A stretch of 40,892 nucleotides of DNA from a virus: the IMG/VR virus record IMGVR_UViG_3300046499_000314, positions 1 through 40,892 of that record; one strand, written 5' to 3'. Shown piece by piece: positions 30,482-39,127 of the stretch; the first letter of the stretch is position 1; the number at the start of each line of letters is the position of its first letter. The notes beneath the pieces are model-generated. The model saw only the letters and a list, made by a program, of their open reading frames with translations, had not been told where the DNA came from and searched no databases. The position numbers and the translations under genes are program-made.

Positions 30482-30814
30482 ATGGAAGGGAAACATAACC
30501 CCGGGCCGTGGCGCGTTGGCCGCAATGGTTCCTGCGTCGTGGCGGACACGCCAGTTCCTGAGATGGGTGGCAGCGACGCAGTGGACTACTACGGCGGCCA
30601 CATGATCGCGGAATCGGTCGTGCCCCGCAACGCGCCGCCGCTGGCCGCTGCACCGGAACTGCTGGCGGCCCTTCAAGGCGAGCACCAGGCCATCGACTGG
30701 CTGATGGCGCGCTTGGTGGAACTCGACCCGAAGTTCTTCCCGAGCCAGTCGCCTGTGTGGGCGCAGGTCGTCGCGGGAAAAGACGCCATCGACAAAGCAA
30801 CCGAAGCCGCCTGA
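30482..30814 (+). CDS. small protein of unknown function (Ea22-like module)
   Basis: 110 residues, GGGAGAG before ATG 30482. It contains GPWRVGRNGSCVVADTPVP and APPLAAAPELLAALQGEHQAIDWLMARL, the GPW...APELL pattern of modules found in accessory proteins of lambdoid phages. Function unknown. Confidence 0.5.
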   Translation: MEGKHNPGPWRVGRNGSCVVADTPVPEMGGSDAVDYYGGHMIAESVVPRNAPPLAAAPELLAALQGEHQAIDWLMARLVELDPKFFPSQSPVWAQVVAGKDAIDKATEAA

Positions 30815-30915
30815 TGCTCCACTTCATCCGCACCCAACACCGTTTCTACCGCAGCGCCGGCTTCGGCCGGAAGGCAATGACGCGTGCGGTGCGCGTCTAT
30901 TTCATCGGTTTCTAA
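30814..30915 (+). CDS. 33-residue basic peptide
   Basis: ATG 30814 overlaps the previous stop (TGATG). The 33-residue peptide (MLHFIRTQHRFYRSAGFGRK...) is basic and aromatic, with a stop nine bases before recT. Coding is supported only by coupling and placement. Confidence 0.3.
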   Translation: MLHFIRTQHRFYRSAGFGRKAMTRAVRVYFIGF

Positions 30916-30924
30916 GGAGATTTT

Positions 30925-31926
30925 ATGAGTAACGCCCTTGCCATCGTAACCGGCGCCATCCAAGAAGCGCGCGACGACTTCTCGCGCGTGCTGGTCGACC
31001 GCTCGCTCAGCTTCGAGCGCGAGTCCGGTTTCGCTATCCAGCAGCTGCAAAAGAACGACTACACGCTCGGCGTGGCGATGAAGAACAAGCAGTCGGTGAT
31101 CAACGCGGTGACGAACATCGCGGCCATCGGCATCAGCCTGAACCCGGCGCGCAAGCAAGCGTATCTCGTGCCGCGCGACGGTCAAATCTGCCTCGACATC
31201 AGCTACATCGGCCTGCTCGACCTGGCTGTCCACTCGGGCTCCATCATGTGGGGGCAGGCCGAGATCGTGCGCACGAACGACGCCTTTATGCTCAACGGCT
31301 TCGACAAGCCGCCCACGCATACCTTCGACCCGTTCTCGGATGAACGTGGCCCGATCCGCGGCGCGTACGTGGTGGTCAAGACGCACAGCGGCGACTACCT
31401 GACCACAACGATGTCGCTGGAGGACATCTACAGCATCCGCGACCGCTCGGAAGGCTGGAAGGCATTCGCCGCGAAGAAGATCAAGAGCACTCCCTGGGCG
31501 AGCGACGAAGGCGAGATGATCAAGAAGACGGTCATCAAGCGCGCGTACAAGCTCTGGCCGAAGACCGAACGGCTGGATCAGGCGATGGAGCACCTGAACA
31601 ACAAGAACGGCGAGGGTCTGTCCGACAAGCCGGAAGACTGGATCGACGTGGCGCCGATGATTGCCGAGGCGCTGGCAACGCGCACCGATGCCGAAGCGCT
31701 GGCCTACTGGAAGGCCAATAACGGGCAGCTGGCCAACCAGCCGGCCGACCACAAGAAGCTCAAGGAAGAGATTGCGCGCCATCGCGCGAACCTGCGCAAA
31801 GCCGCCGACGAGTCGCGCACGGTCGATGTGCAGGCTAAGCCGGTAGCCGAACCGCAGCCGGGCGCTGGCGAAATGCCGCCGCCGCTGAGCGACGAAGAAC
31901 TTGATCTGCAGCGAGGCGCAGCATGA
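30925..31926 (+). CDS. recT: RecT-type single-strand annealing protein
   Basis: 333 residues. RecT core: LVDRSLSFERESGFAIQQLQKNDY near the start, then LNPARKQAYLVPRDGQICLDISYIGLLDLAVHSGSI (~residues 72-109) and DEGEMIKKTVIKRAYKLWPKTERLDQAMEHLN (~192-223), with an Ala/Pro-rich tail. It anneals single strands for recombination, replication and circularisation, with the exonuclease that follows (4-base overlap) as partner. Confidence 0.85.
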   Translation: MSNALAIVTGAIQEARDDFSRVLVDRSLSFERESGFAIQQLQKNDYTLGVAMKNKQSVINAVTNIAAIGISLNPARKQAYLVPRDGQICLDISYIGLLDLAVHSGSIMWGQAEIVRTNDAFMLNGFDKPPTHTFDPFSDERGPIRGAYVVVKTHSGDYLTTTMSLEDIYSIRDRSEGWKAFAAKKIKSTPWASDEGEMIKKTVIKRAYKLWPKTERLDQAMEHLNNKNGEGLSDKPEDWIDVAPMIAEALATRTDAEALAYWKANNGQLANQPADHKKLKEEIARHRANLRKAADESRTVDVQAKPVAEPQPGAGEMPPPLSDEELDLQRGAA

Positions 31927-32687
31927 AGTTCATCGAATGCCTCCAGGGTACGCCCGAGTGGTTCGCCGCGCGCTGCGGCAAGATCACGGCCAGCGAGTTC
32001 GCTACGGTTTGCGCACTGGTCGGCATGTTGACGCCACAGCAGGCAACCTACGCCGATGCTGTCCGCAAGGGCATCCCAACGAAAGATGCGGCGGTCATAG
32101 CTGGCTACAAGGCCGCTCCCAGCTCCGACATCATCCGCCGCGCGCTGGCCGGCGAGCGCACCGAGGACTGGTCGGACACCGCGAAGCGCTACGCCGCCGA
32201 CCTGTCGATCGAGCGGATCAGCGGCCAGCCCTACGGCGAGCCGCCGAAAGCATGGGTACTTGAGCGTGGCCACCAGATGGAAGCCGCCGCGCGCCGCATC
32301 TACGAAGGCCGCACGGGCGCGTTCGTCACCGAGGCTGGCATCTGCGTTACCGACGACGGCGTGTTTGGATACAGTTCCGATGGCCTGGTGGACGATGACG
32401 GCCTCATCGAAATCAAGGCGCCCATCGACAGCCTCAAGCTACTCGCCATGTGGCAGACCGGCGACACGTCCGAGTACGACCATCAGATGCAAGGTGGCAT
32501 GTGGATCACCGGCCGCAAGTACTGCGATTTCATCATGTACGCGCCTGATCTCGCGGCAGTCGGCAAAGACCTGTACGTGAAGCGCATCTTCCGCGACGAC
32601 GCCTTCATCGACGCCATGGTGGCGCGGCTGGCCGAGTTCGACCGGCTCGTCGCTGCGAACGTCGAGTTGTTCAGGAAGGCCGCGTAA
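31923..32687 (+). CDS. YqaJ-type (lambda Exo-like) exonuclease
   Basis: 254 residues. The start QGTPEWFAARCGKITAS and the catalytic block DGLVDDDGLIEIKAP (Asp153, Glu163, Lys165) with QMQGGMWITGRKYCDF (Gln188) are the YqaJ/lambda Exo hallmarks. It chews 5' ends to give the 3' tails that RecT anneals. Residues ~36-80 (LTPQQATYADAVRKGIPTKDAAVIAGYKAAPSS) read like an inserted helix-turn-helix of the small-terminase kind. Confidence 0.85.
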   Translation: MKFIECLQGTPEWFAARCGKITASEFATVCALVGMLTPQQATYADAVRKGIPTKDAAVIAGYKAAPSSDIIRRALAGERTEDWSDTAKRYAADLSIERISGQPYGEPPKAWVLERGHQMEAAARRIYEGRTGAFVTEAGICVTDDGVFGYSSDGLVDDDGLIEIKAPIDSLKLLAMWQTGDTSEYDHQMQGGMWITGRKYCDFIMYAPDLAAVGKDLYVKRIFRDDAFIDAMVARLAEFDRLVAANVELFRKAA

Positions 32688-32920
32688 TGCAGCGCTTGTC
32701 CGTCTGGTGCGCCCTGCGCTGCCGAGAACCCGAGTTCCAGCGGTTCCTGGGCGTCACCAACGAGCAGGCTGCAGCCGACAAGGTGCGCTCAGTGTGCGGC
32801 ATCGAATCGCGCGCTGAGCTGGACGCCGACGCCGAGGCGGCGCAGCGCCTGCATGACCGGATCCGCAAGCCGTTCATCGAATTCAACGAAAGGGAGCGCG
32901 AAGAGGCGTTCCAGCAGTAA
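32687..32920 (+). CDS. small protein of unknown function
   Basis: 77 residues; its ATG shares one base with the exonuclease stop (TAATG). Sequence LSVWCALRCREPEFQRFLGVTNEQAAADKVRSVCGIESRAELDADAEAAQRLHDRIRKPFIEF. The D-x-EAAQRLHDRIRKPF motif is common among small phage proteins near recombination genes. Function unknown. Confidence 0.55.
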   Translation: MQRLSVWCALRCREPEFQRFLGVTNEQAAADKVRSVCGIESRAELDADAEAAQRLHDRIRKPFIEFNEREREEAFQQ

Positions 32921-32950
32921 CAACACCACAACTACCCAAGACCAGGAGAA

Positions 32951-33523
32951 ATGATGTTCGAGATCGCCAACCTCAAGACCCAGCTTGCTTCCGTCAACCC
33001 GCGTGCCGAGTGCCACGGCAAAGAAAAGCGCCCGGCTTGCGACCTCAAGCTGATCTGCGCCATGCCGAACGACGTACTGATCGACTTCCACCCTGAGCTG
33101 CGCGGGCTGCTCTACAAGCGCAATGATGACCCCGACCTCGTGGAGCAGGCTGATCTGGACGCGCTGACCGCATTGCGCTTCCCGAAGCTGGGCAAGCTGA
33201 AATGGGATTTCGAGGCCGAAGGCTACAGCCTGCGCGTGGCGTACGGCATCGGCGGCCCGAGCGACATCAACCTGGGCGACTGCAAGGTGCACAAGGTTGC
33301 GTTCCTGCCTCAGCAGGGCGGCACGGTATCGGTCGAGTGCACGGTGATCGCGCATCCCGAGACTGCAGATTATGGCCGTCTGTGCGAAATGATCCAGCAG
33401 ACGGTGGAGATGGAACTGACGCCGCCGGCGCCGCAGACTGTGCAGGAGCTGTTCGGCGACGAGCCGAAGAAGGTGGTACTGGACCCCGCGGCTGCTTGGC
33501 CGTTTCCCGAGCGCACCCACTAA
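32951..33523 (+). CDS. conserved phage protein, probable DNA-metabolism accessory
   Basis: 190 residues, AGGAG upstream. Sequence includes MFEIANLKTQLASVNPRAECHGKEKRPACDLKLICAMPNDVLIDFHPELR and a beta-rich centre (GYSLRVAYGIGGPSDINLGDCKVHKVAFLPQQGGTVSVECTVI). It follows recT and the exonuclease in the usual place for an anti-nuclease or ssDNA-binding helper. No specific family is recognised. Confidence 0.5.
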   Translation: MMFEIANLKTQLASVNPRAECHGKEKRPACDLKLICAMPNDVLIDFHPELRGLLYKRNDDPDLVEQADLDALTALRFPKLGKLKWDFEAEGYSLRVAYGIGGPSDINLGDCKVHKVAFLPQQGGTVSVECTVIAHPETADYGRLCEMIQQTVEMELTPPAPQTVQELFGDEPKKVVLDPAAAWPFPERTH

Positions 33524-33544
33524 ACCACCACCAAGGGAGACAAC

Positions 33545-35017
33545 ATGGACAAGAACAATGCTGTGGGCGGGCTGACGGATAGCGCGATCCTGAAAATTTC
33601 CGAGGATGAGGCAATCAACTGCGTGACGGACGAGCGCCGCCCCGACAACGCCACAATTATCACCTTCGCCCGCGCCATCGAGCGCGAGGCACTCGCTACC
33701 CGCGCCCCAGCCGATCTGCGCTCGCAGGACACGATTAACGCAGCGTTCGAGGATCACCATTGCGGCTACGTGTTCCCGAGCGATGCCCTGCGCGGCGGCG
33801 CGCTGAATCAGTTCTCTTGGGGCTGGCATGCTGCGCTCAAGATGGTGCTCTCCACCACCAAGCAAGTAAGCGAGCCGGTCGAGTACCAAGGTCGCATGCG
33901 CCCGATGTGGAAGCCCGAGGGCGAGGGCTGGACGGAGTGGGCGAAGTGCTCGGAAGGCACGTACGACGACTACAAGCGCGTGCCGGTCAACAACGACTGG
34001 CAGTTTGAATCGAGGGCGCTCTACACCACCCCGCCGCATCCTGCCGAAGCGCCCGCGCCTGCGGCCCTGATCCGCGCCTACAACAGCGGATACAAGGCCG
34101 GGCATCACGATACGGTCGAAGCGCAGTACGCCGACATTTCGCAGCGCGACATGGACACGTACCACGCTGATGTCGTGGCCGATCTAATCGCTGACGGGAC
34201 GCTTGCAGCATCCCCCGTACCGGCCAATGATGTGCAAGGGGAGCGGAAGTCCACCGATCTGTCGAAGCAGTTGCGCGAGTACGCGAAAAATCCCGGCTAC
34301 AGCCACAACGATTATGCCGACACGATGCGCCAAGCCGCCGACGAAATCGAACGCTACTACGGCGGCATGCTCGCCTGGAAGCGCACGGCAGAAGCCAAGG
34401 ACCGCGAGTTCGCAGCGTCCCTCTCCACCCCTTCTCCTGTCTCGGCAAGCGAGCGAGTGCCGGAGGAGATGGTCGAAGCGGTCGTCATGGCAGCGCGCTC
34501 CATCCTGTACTCGCACAAGCTTAGCGAGTTCGTTGACAGCGATGGCGAGCAGCTTCCGCTGGTGGACCACCTTTCCAATCCAGCAGCGGTCACGATCCAT
34601 AGCGGGCAGGCCGAGATTGAGCTGATCGCCGACGCAATCGGCGACGAGTTCCAGCAGATTGCAAAGGCTTTTGTACAGCCAGCCGCGCCAGCCGACGACA
34701 GCCACGGGTTCAAGAACTTCCACCGGATGCTGTGCGAACGGTTCGGTTACGTGCATGACGAGCGTGATTGGCGGCGCGATCAGGTTTCGCTGATGGAGCA
34801 CATCGCAAAGCTGGCCGCGCCAGCCTCCCAGGTGCGGGATGATGAGCTCGTGCGCGACCGGGTGTTGGAGGAAGTAGCGCAAGAAATCGACAGTTACGCC
34901 GACTCCAGCCTCGAAGGTGCGCAACTTGAGGCTGCCATCACTTTCGTGAAGCTTATCCGCGCCCTCCGCACTCCCGCAAGCAATGGCAATGGCAATGGCG
35001 AGAAGGGAGGCGCGTAA
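33545..35017 (+). CDS. mosaic accessory protein, Ea22-like
   Basis: 490 residues. Built of recognisable blocks joined by Ala/Pro linkers: an N-terminal Glu-rich part (ISEDEAINCVTDERRPDNATIITFARAIEREA), a GYVFPSDALRGGALNQFSWGWHAALKM block, a RALYTTPPHP piece, helical parts (STDLSKQLREYAKNPGYSHNDYADTMRQAADEIERYYGGMLAWKR) and an end with a CAATGG triplet repeat coding Asn-Gly. Such mosaics belong to the rapidly shuffled, nonessential early region of lambdoid phages. Function unknown. Confidence 0.55.
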   Translation: MDKNNAVGGLTDSAILKISEDEAINCVTDERRPDNATIITFARAIEREALATRAPADLRSQDTINAAFEDHHCGYVFPSDALRGGALNQFSWGWHAALKMVLSTTKQVSEPVEYQGRMRPMWKPEGEGWTEWAKCSEGTYDDYKRVPVNNDWQFESRALYTTPPHPAEAPAPAALIRAYNSGYKAGHHDTVEAQYADISQRDMDTYHADVVADLIADGTLAASPVPANDVQGERKSTDLSKQLREYAKNPGYSHNDYADTMRQAADEIERYYGGMLAWKRTAEAKDREFAASLSTPSPVSASERVPEEMVEAVVMAARSILYSHKLSEFVDSDGEQLPLVDHLSNPAAVTIHSGQAEIELIADAIGDEFQQIAKAFVQPAAPADDSHGFKNFHRMLCERFGYVHDERDWRRDQVSLMEHIAKLAAPASQVRDDELVRDRVLEEVAQEIDSYADSSLEGAQLEAAITFVKLIRALRTPASNGNGNGEKGGA

Positions 35018-35018
35018 C

Positions 35019-35441
35019 ATGGGCCGTGAACTGGACGATATCTACTCGGCATTGCGGGACGGGCTGCGCGCTGCTGAATCCCTGATGACTTGGCAGCGCG
35101 GATGCGATGGCCGCGACAACGTGAACTCGATCATCAATAACATCAAGCAAGGCAACGAGGCGTATGAGCGGCTGAGCCGTGACCTTCGTGATGGGCGCAA
35201 ACATATCGCAGACCACAGCGACGATCACTATCCGACCGTGCGCGCGGCTAATCTTGAGAAGGCCGACGAAGGCTACAAGCTTTGCGAGTCCTGCAAGGGC
35301 GAAGGCACGACGATGATCGCCCGCATGTACCCCACCGGCCATACCGAATGCACGGAGGAATGCCCCGATTGCGACGGCGAAGGCCAGATCGAACTCGCCC
35401 CAGCCACCAATGGGACTGCCAGCCAGGAGGCGAACCAATGA
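35019..35441 (+). CDS. protein with DnaJ-type zinc-finger pair
   Basis: 140 residues. N-terminal half helical (LDDIYSALRDGLRAAESLMTWQRGCDG...). Near the end two C-x-x-C-x-G-x-G units (CESCKGEG and CPDCDGEG) match the zinc-binding units of DnaJ. Phage proteins with these short fingers are common and mostly unassigned. Stop overlaps the next start (ATGA). Confidence 0.6.
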   Translation: MGRELDDIYSALRDGLRAAESLMTWQRGCDGRDNVNSIINNIKQGNEAYERLSRDLRDGRKHIADHSDDHYPTVRAANLEKADEGYKLCESCKGEGTTMIARMYPTGHTECTEECPDCDGEGQIELAPATNGTASQEANQ

Positions 35442-35518
35442 CCGCGCTCGCAGCAATCATCGTGACCGGCATCGTGGGCGTTGTCGGCCTCATCGTCATT
35501 TACAAGATCGGGAAATAA
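35438..35518 (+). CDS. 26-residue single-TM peptide
   Basis: ATG 35438 has AGGAGG upstream and overlaps the stop of the zinc-finger gene (ATGA). The frame encodes one membrane helix (TALAAIIVTGIVGVVGLIVIYKIGK). Coupled translation and a good ribosome binding site support it. Small membrane proteins of phages often modify host membrane proteins; the target is not known. Confidence 0.5.
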   Translation: MTALAAIIVTGIVGVVGLIVIYKIGK

Positions 35519-35520
35519 CC

Positions 35521-36264
35521 ATGACCCAAGACCAAGACAAGAACCAGAGCGGCGATGCCGCGCCAGAATGCGCAAACTGCGGCGATACCGGCATTGGCTG
35601 CAAGACGTGTGACATGGCTACCCGCGCCGACCCCGCCACCCCAGCACAGCAGCATGTGGCGCTGGCAGATGGGCAGGCGAAGGGGGAGGTGCCGTATGCG
35701 GTATGGCAGGAGCGCGTAGCGTGCGCCCGTATTGCTGACGCTTTCGCTCACGAAGAGGGGCCAGGTGAGCGCCGCTATTCGGGCAATGTCATCAGCGCAC
35801 GCATTCTAGGTCGTACCAAGAGCCGCGTTGCCGACCCCATCACCGCACCAGCCCCAGGCGCACCGGCAGCGGGCGATGGCCACCCTAAAAGTCCTCACAA
35901 TATCTGTCGCCAAATCGAGAGCGGCCTTCGGGAACACATCGCAAAACTGGACGCCGAGATTGCCGACCTGCGCGCCGCCCTTGCAGCACAGGTGCCTGCT
36001 GTTGCGGTGGAGGCGTTGCGCGACGAAGGCGGCTGGCTTGTCGAGCGCGATTCCCCGGCATGGTACTTGACGGCGTGCTGTGATGGTCGCTTTGGCTGGA
36101 GCCCTATTGCGGCCGACGCGCTGCGCTTCTCGCGCAAGCAGGACGGCGAGGCCATCTGCCGTATCGTGAAAGAGGCCGAGCGGGTTTGCTTCCACGTATG
36201 GGATGCTACCCAGCCCGCCGCATCCGCTCCGGTGAGCGAGAAAGGCGGTGCAGATCATGGCTAA
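35521..36264 (+). CDS. mosaic accessory protein with Cys-pair N-terminus
   Basis: 247 residues. N-terminal Cys pairs (APECANCGDTGIGCKTC) could bind zinc. A central piece (VPYAVWQERVACARIADAFAHEEGPGERRY) and a DLRAALAAQVPAVAVEALRDEGGWLVERD-like piece recall the shuffled modules of neighbouring genes. Function unknown. Confidence 0.5.
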   Translation: MTQDQDKNQSGDAAPECANCGDTGIGCKTCDMATRADPATPAQQHVALADGQAKGEVPYAVWQERVACARIADAFAHEEGPGERRYSGNVISARILGRTKSRVADPITAPAPGAPAAGDGHPKSPHNICRQIESGLREHIAKLDAEIADLRAALAAQVPAVAVEALRDEGGWLVERDSPAWYLTACCDGRFGWSPIAADALRFSRKQDGEAICRIVKEAERVCFHVWDATQPAASAPVSEKGGADHG

Positions 36265-36451
36265 GCAATGGACGAAGAGCGAAGCGAGGCAGGAGGCGCG
36301 CCGCTTTGCGGTTGCCCAGCTCGAAAATCAAGACCAGCCCGATTGGTGTGATGACGCCGGAGTGCCGGAACACCTGTGGCCTGTTTTCAACGACGAGATG
36401 AAGCGCATCGCGGCGCGCATTCGCTCTACCATCAAAGGAGGTGCCCAATGA
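36257..36451 (+). CDS. small protein of unknown function
   Basis: 64 residues from ATG 36257, or 67 from GTG 36248. AKQWTKSEARQEARRFAVAQLENQDQPDWCDDAGVPEHLWPVFNDEMKRIAARI. Basic helix, then acidic loop and helix. Overlaps the following gene start (ATGA). Confidence 0.5.
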   Translation: MAKQWTKSEARQEARRFAVAQLENQDQPDWCDDAGVPEHLWPVFNDEMKRIAARIRSTIKGGAQ

Positions 36452-38091
36452 GCGCCGAACTGAAACCGTGCCCGTTCTGCGCAGCTCGCGCCGAATTTGA
36501 TAACGACGATCACGGCTATGTATGGGTCGTTTGCACCGGCTGCGGCGTCACCAGTGATACTGACAGGCATACCGACGAGGATGCGAGAACCCGGCTTGCT
36601 GCCGCCTGGAACCGTCGCGCCGCTCCGGTGAGCGCAGATCGGGTGGAGGGGGAGTGCGAGCTGTTCGAGAAGTGGGCGCGCAAAGACATTGGCATGCCGG
36701 ATTCGCTGCCGTTCAACTGGGACGCCGACTGGGTTAAGGCTGCATGGGAAGGCTGGCAAGCAGCCATTGCCGCAGATCGTGCGAGCCGCGAAGCTGCTGC
36801 TATCGCGCTGCGCGACCTCCTGCCACGAGAGCATTCCAGCGCCAAGGCCACCCCGCAGCCGGATCAAGCGCGCTTCGCTGGGGAGGCTGATAGCGCGTCA
36901 ATTGACGGTCAATTGACAGGTGCCCACTCGGAAATCAAGCAAGGCGCGCGCAGCGACGACGAGCCAAAGCTGCCGGAGCCAGAAGGCACGTATGCCGAAT
37001 TGGACGACTTTGGCAATGTGGTCAGCCATCCATCGGGCGATTACACCGAAAAGCAAATGCTCTCCTACGCCCGCACCTACCACGCCCACATGATGCGCAA
37101 GCTGGGCGGGAGCGTCGTTGTTAAGGTCGAACGCAACCGCGTATGGATCGTCAGCGGCAACCAGTCCTTCATGCTGGCATACGAGGCCGACACCGCCGAG
37201 GAGCTGAACTGGTACGCCGACCGGCTGCGCACCGCTCTTTCCGCGATTACACCTGATGTAAAGCTGGACGGGGCTGAGAGCGTGGATACGCCGGAGTCGA
37301 TGGCTGCAAGTAACGCGCGCCATGCCATCGACGGCGCGATCCAGTTCGGGCGCGAGAACCGCAACCCGCCGCCCAGCACTGAGCACTGGCTGTACGAATA
37401 TTGGAACATCGGACGGCAACTCGCCAAGTTGGGAGAAACCGGCTGGGATAACGTGACGCCGCTCGCACCGAAGTGCCGCGACGATGACCGCTGCCAGTAC
37501 GCCATCGACCACGGCGCAGAAGGCCTTGGCCACTGCCCTGCCGGGAAATGCTGTATGCCGCGAGGCGGCAGCGTGGAAGGCATCGACCTGGATATGCTCC
37601 AAGCGCTGGCAAAGGATGCGACGCCGGGGCCGTGGACGTACTGCCCGATGACTGAGACCGAAGACCCGGAGATTGGCGCTATGAACGGCAGCCGTGTCGC
37701 GGCACTGGTGTCTGCCGACATAACCAAGCAAAACAGCCGCTTCATCGCCGCCGCCAACCCTTCCAGCGTGCTCAAGCTGATCGCCGCCGCTCGCCGCGCT
37801 GCAAGCGGTGGGCGGGATGGTGAAGCACGCACCGATGCACAGATCGTTCAGCAGACCGAAGAACTGGCCGCTGAGCTGGCGCGCTACGACGGCTTTGCGC
37901 TTACCGCTGGGACGTTCCGCGAAAGCGCGAGTCCTACAGCAATCGCATACTGGAAACGTGCCTGCATCGCGCAGGAACTGCTGACGAATACCGATCCGAT
38001 GGACGCGGCAGTGGAGCTGATCGACCAGCAAGAAGCCGTCGCCCCTCTCGCAGACGAACAGGCGAACGAACAGGTGGGAGGCGGGCAATGA
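36448..38091 (+). CDS. Lar-type zinc ribbon fused to a mosaic accessory protein
   Basis: 547 residues; GGAGG before ATG 36448. The first ~55 residues (ELKPCPFCAARAEF...VVCTGCGVTSD...AAWNRRA) carry Cys8, Cys11, Cys29 and Cys32 and the AxxWNRR ending of Lar/restriction-alleviation zinc ribbons. The rest is mosaic, including a module ATPGPW...NSRFIAAANPSSVLKLIAAAR in the C-terminal part. Lar proteins counter type I restriction; whether this long fusion does is unknown. Confidence 0.6.
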   Translation: MSAELKPCPFCAARAEFDNDDHGYVWVVCTGCGVTSDTDRHTDEDARTRLAAAWNRRAAPVSADRVEGECELFEKWARKDIGMPDSLPFNWDADWVKAAWEGWQAAIAADRASREAAAIALRDLLPREHSSAKATPQPDQARFAGEADSASIDGQLTGAHSEIKQGARSDDEPKLPEPEGTYAELDDFGNVVSHPSGDYTEKQMLSYARTYHAHMMRKLGGSVVVKVERNRVWIVSGNQSFMLAYEADTAEELNWYADRLRTALSAITPDVKLDGAESVDTPESMAASNARHAIDGAIQFGRENRNPPPSTEHWLYEYWNIGRQLAKLGETGWDNVTPLAPKCRDDDRCQYAIDHGAEGLGHCPAGKCCMPRGGSVEGIDLDMLQALAKDATPGPWTYCPMTETEDPEIGAMNGSRVAALVSADITKQNSRFIAAANPSSVLKLIAAARRAASGGRDGEARTDAQIVQQTEELAAELARYDGFALTAGTFRESASPTAIAYWKRACIAQELLTNTDPMDAAVELIDQQEAVAPLADEQANEQVGGGQ

Positions 38092-38309
38092 GCTACCTCA
38101 TCGACACCTACGACGAGCACAACCCCGTGATGCGGATTACCACTGGCGATCGGGAAATCACGTTCAGCGTGGCGCGCGTGCAGCCGGACGCCCATGAATG
38201 GCTGGGCGAAGTGCTGGACCGCCAGATCAACGAAATGATCGACCGGCGCGTGCGCGAAGCTCTGGCCGCGCATAAGAAGCAACTCCGCGACTTGATAGGT
38301 GCCGCATGA
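38088..38309 (+). CDS. small protein of unknown function
   Basis: 73 residues, overlapping on both sides (ATGA). Beta-like N-terminus (YLIDTYDEHNPVMRITTGDREITFSVARV) and helical C-terminus (LGEVLDRQINEMIDRRVREALAAHKKQLRDL). Function unknown. Confidence 0.5.
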   Translation: MSYLIDTYDEHNPVMRITTGDREITFSVARVQPDAHEWLGEVLDRQINEMIDRRVREALAAHKKQLRDLIGAA

Positions 38310-39127
38310 CCGCGCTCGACATCGGAAGGGAGCGGGAGGAATTCGGCAAGTGGCTGGCGCTCGCCTATGAAGCCTTCGACAACGACGCTACGCAGACCAC
38401 GCAGCAGCCCGATATGTTTGAAGCATGGCTCGCCGCCAAGCGCTCCACCCAACCAGAGCACAGCACCACGAGCGGCATTTGGGAAAAGGACGCACTCAGC
38501 GCGTTCAGGGATTGGACGGATCGGCGCGGCGCGCTAGGCACTGGTGCAATCCCCGAGCGCATATTCTTTGCTGGCTTTTCGGCAGGTCGTCGCGCCGCTC
38601 GCTCCACCCAGCCAGCCGTATCGACAGATACCGCTAAGGAGCCAGCCGAGCGCACCATGACGGTCAAAGTCACGCAAGGGCTGCTGAATAACAGGTTCAA
38701 CAAAGCAGGGGCCAGCAACGGGCGGGATTGTTCCGAGGTGCCAGCCGTATCGTGTGGCGGGGATGGGGTGGCGCAGCAAGTGAAACGTGCGCTGCAAGAC
38801 GCCTGCAATCTGGCGATGCGCAACACGCTTGCAGCTCGGATTCCTGAGTGTGGGGACTTTGGTGCAATCGCCCAAGACCTGAGCTGGGCGCTGGATAACC
38901 TCGACGCCATTGCCATCGAGCGAGCAGCCGGGCAAGGCGGGGAGGATGCGATTACCGATGCAATGGCAGATGCCGGGGCTCAGGTTCTGTACGGCGCGAC
39001 TCGCGCACAAGCAGTCAATTGGGTCAAGCAGGACAAGTTCGACAGCGAGGCCGAAAGGGCGCGCAAGGTCTACGCCGCCATGCGCGCCGCCATCACAGCT
39101 AAGGAGAGCCAGGAATGCGACCGCTAA
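38306..39127 (+). CDS. mosaic accessory protein
   Basis: 273 residues. Opens with REREEFGKWLALAYEAFDNDATQTTQQPDMFEAWLAAKRSTQ, a block common in phage accessory proteins, continues with FRDWTDRRGAL and ends in a helical section (GGEDAITDAMADAGAQVLYGAT...). Same shuffled style as the genes before it. Function unknown. Confidence 0.5.
   Translation: MTALDIGREREEFGKWLALAYEAFDNDATQTTQQPDMFEAWLAAKRSTQPEHSTTSGIWEKDALSAFRDWTDRRGALGTGAIPERIFFAGFSAGRRAARSTQPAVSTDTAKEPAERTMTVKVTQGLLNNRFNKAGASNGRDCSEVPAVSCGGDGVAQQVKRALQDACNLAMRNTLAARIPECGDFGAIAQDLSWALDNLDAIAIERAAGQGGEDAITDAMADAGAQVLYGATRAQAVNWVKQDKFDSEAERARKVYAAMRAAITAKESQECDR

Noticed and set aside
34981-34998. Three CAATGG repeats near the end of the 33545-35017 gene as a phase-variation tract
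   Set aside because: Six-base units keep the frame, so slippage would only change the number of Asn-Gly pairs.
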